Positions 63,361 through 64,000 of a stretch of DNA of 64,000 bases are shown in pieces (the first letter of the stretch is position 1; the number at the start of each line of letters is the position of its first letter). Origin of the DNA: Sulfuritalea hydrogenivorans sk43H. Its GTDB lineage: Bacteria > Pseudomonadota > Gammaproteobacteria > Burkholderiales > Rhodocyclaceae. Location of the stretch: NCBI RefSeq assembly GCF_000828635.1, contig NZ_AP012547.1:1922001-1986000 (forward strand), given 5' to 3'. Under the pieces are notes generated by a model, which saw nothing but the letters and a program-made list of their open reading frames with translations, did no database searches and had not been told where the DNA came from. The position numbers and the translations under genes are program-made.

Positions 63361-63424
63361 TTGGTCATTTATATCAAGCTGATGTAATCAATATGATGAT
63401 ATTATGCGCTGCAAATTTGACCAA
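63361..63424 (-). promoter_or_regulatory. Operator-like inverted repeat upstream of the WYL gene
   Basis: TTGGTCA (63361-63367) and TGACCAA (63418-63424) form inverted arms 50 bp apart in an AT-rich stretch. Between them lie a TATAAA word (minus strand, 63369-63374 area) and the palindrome AATAT-GATG-ATATT. This is a plausible promoter and binding region for the WYL regulator. Confidence 0.5.
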
Positions 63425-63545
63425 TGCAAGACGTAATTGCGACCGCCTTGGGACTACCTGCCTGAATGAATTTCAGCAGGTAAGCCCGATGCATGTCCGC
63501 AACAAGCTGACCCCGTAAATTTCTACTCACACGGTTAACGAAATA

Positions 63546-63568
63546 CCCCGCCGATTCTGCTGGCGGGG
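63546..63568 (-). terminator. Terminator after radC
   Basis: Stem CCCCGCC/GGCGGGG with a 9-nt loop starts 5 bp after the radC stop. On the minus strand it is followed by TATTTCG, and on the plus strand by TTTGTT, so it may work both ways. It separates radC from the WYL-hsd-TIR operon. Confidence 0.65.
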
Positions 63569-63573
63569 TTTGT

Positions 63574-64000
63574 TCAGATCAGGCCCTTTTCGGCAAAGGA
63601 CAGGATCGAAGTGTCGGTCACGATAAAGTGATCCAGCACCTTGATATCGACAAGCGCTAAGGCCTGTCGCAACTGACTTGTCAGCATTTCATCGGCGCGT
63701 GACGGTTCGACACTACCACTGGGGTGGTTGTGCGCAAACAGCACGGCCGATGCATTGAGCTTCAAGCCCGTTCGAACGATTTCTCGCGGATAGACCGAAG
63801 TTTGCGTCGTCGTTCCACGGAACATCTCCATGCTGGCGATCAGCCGATTCTGCGCGTCCAACCAGATTGCAACGAAACTCTCGTACTCCTGACCACCTAG
63901 AAACAACCGCAAGTAGCTCTTGACCGCCTCGGGCGATGACAGATGCTCTCCAGGTTCTTTCAAGGTTTCCTCAAGGGCGCGTCGCAGCAACTCCCTGGCC
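63574..64000 (-). CDS. radC: RadC-family JAB-domain protein, 5' end cut by the window
   Basis: The open frame continues to the right edge ([13 protein letters not shown]), so the true start lies outside; about 142 residues are visible. The JAB/MPN metal motif is [16 protein letters not shown] and the end [20 protein letters not shown] is typical. Short RadC proteins of this size are regular members of proteobacterial integrative elements, with unproven function. It marks the return to element backbone after the defence operon. Confidence 0.93.
   Translation of the reverse strand, partial: ARELLRRALEETLKEPGEHLSSPEAVKSYLRLFLGGQEYESFVAIWLDAQNRLIASMEMFRGTTTQTSVYPREIVRTGLKLNASAVLFAHNHPSGSVEPSRADEMLTSQLRQALALVDIKVLDHFIVTDTSILSFAEKGLI

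Noticed and set aside
1-64000. Insertion sequences, integrons and tRNA-associated att sites
   Set aside because: No transposase or integrase motif, no terminal inverted repeats with target duplications, and no tRNA-like sequence was found by reading.

Overview
The window looks like most of an integrative and conjugative element (ICE), or a closely related large conjugative replicon, from a Gram-negative proteobacterium. A betaproteobacterium such as a Rhodocyclales relative is my guess, from gene content and a moderately GC-rich composition judged by eye. I see no rRNA, tRNA, insertion sequence or CRISPR array. No integrase, excisionase or att site is visible, so at least one end of the element lies outside the window.

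The backbone has the plan of the SXT/R391-IncA/C group: a MobH-type relaxase (TraI), a TraD coupling protein with its DUF4400 partner, an F-type type IV secretion system (traA, L, E, K, B, dsbC, V, C, trbI, F, H, G plus an S26 peptidase), a MobI-like protein, a ParM-like partition pair, an FlhD/FlhC-like activator pair (SetCD/AcaCD type) and a CI/SetR-like repressor. Nearly all transfer genes lie on the minus strand. Five copies of one 27-bp interrupted palindrome, all in the same orientation, sit upstream of the peptidase-traI, T4SS, traD, repA and mobI-like units. They are probably the operators of the transfer activator. A plasmid-like replicon (RepA, 22-bp-phased iterons, DnaA boxes) lies at 37.4-38.9 kb and a structured candidate oriT at 49.15-49.66 kb. 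traW, traU, traN and trbC are not in the window.

Layout: 1-10.8 kb is an accessory minus-strand cluster headed by a WYL regulator, with a nuclease-like protein, a VWA protein, a sirtuin, an ADP-ribosylhydrolase-macro-HD fusion, an HD phosphohydrolase, a Sel1 protein, an unknown and an M48 membrane protease. 11-29 kb holds relaxase, peptidase and T4SS. 29.1-34.1 kb is a plus-strand defence insert (NERD protein and a Gabija-like pair). 34.3-37.2 kb is the traD unit. 37.2-39.1 kb is the replicon. 39.4-44.2 kb is a plus-strand cargo unit (helicase-nuclease, NYN protein, unknown). 44.3-47.2 kb is a deoxyribosyltransferase and a LexA-like/UmuD/UmuC SOS module. 47.2-52.4 kb holds mobI, oriT, partition and control genes. 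52.5-63.35 kb is a second WYL-headed accessory operon: hsdM, hsdS, an Abi_C gene and hsdR, followed by five genes of which four are TIR or TIR-like. A partial radC closes the window.

The strongest leads are the ten-gene WYL-hsd-Abi-TIR operon, the WYL-headed NAD/ADP-ribose cluster, the five-site operator regulon, and a master repressor whose S24 autoproteolysis residues appear to be lost.
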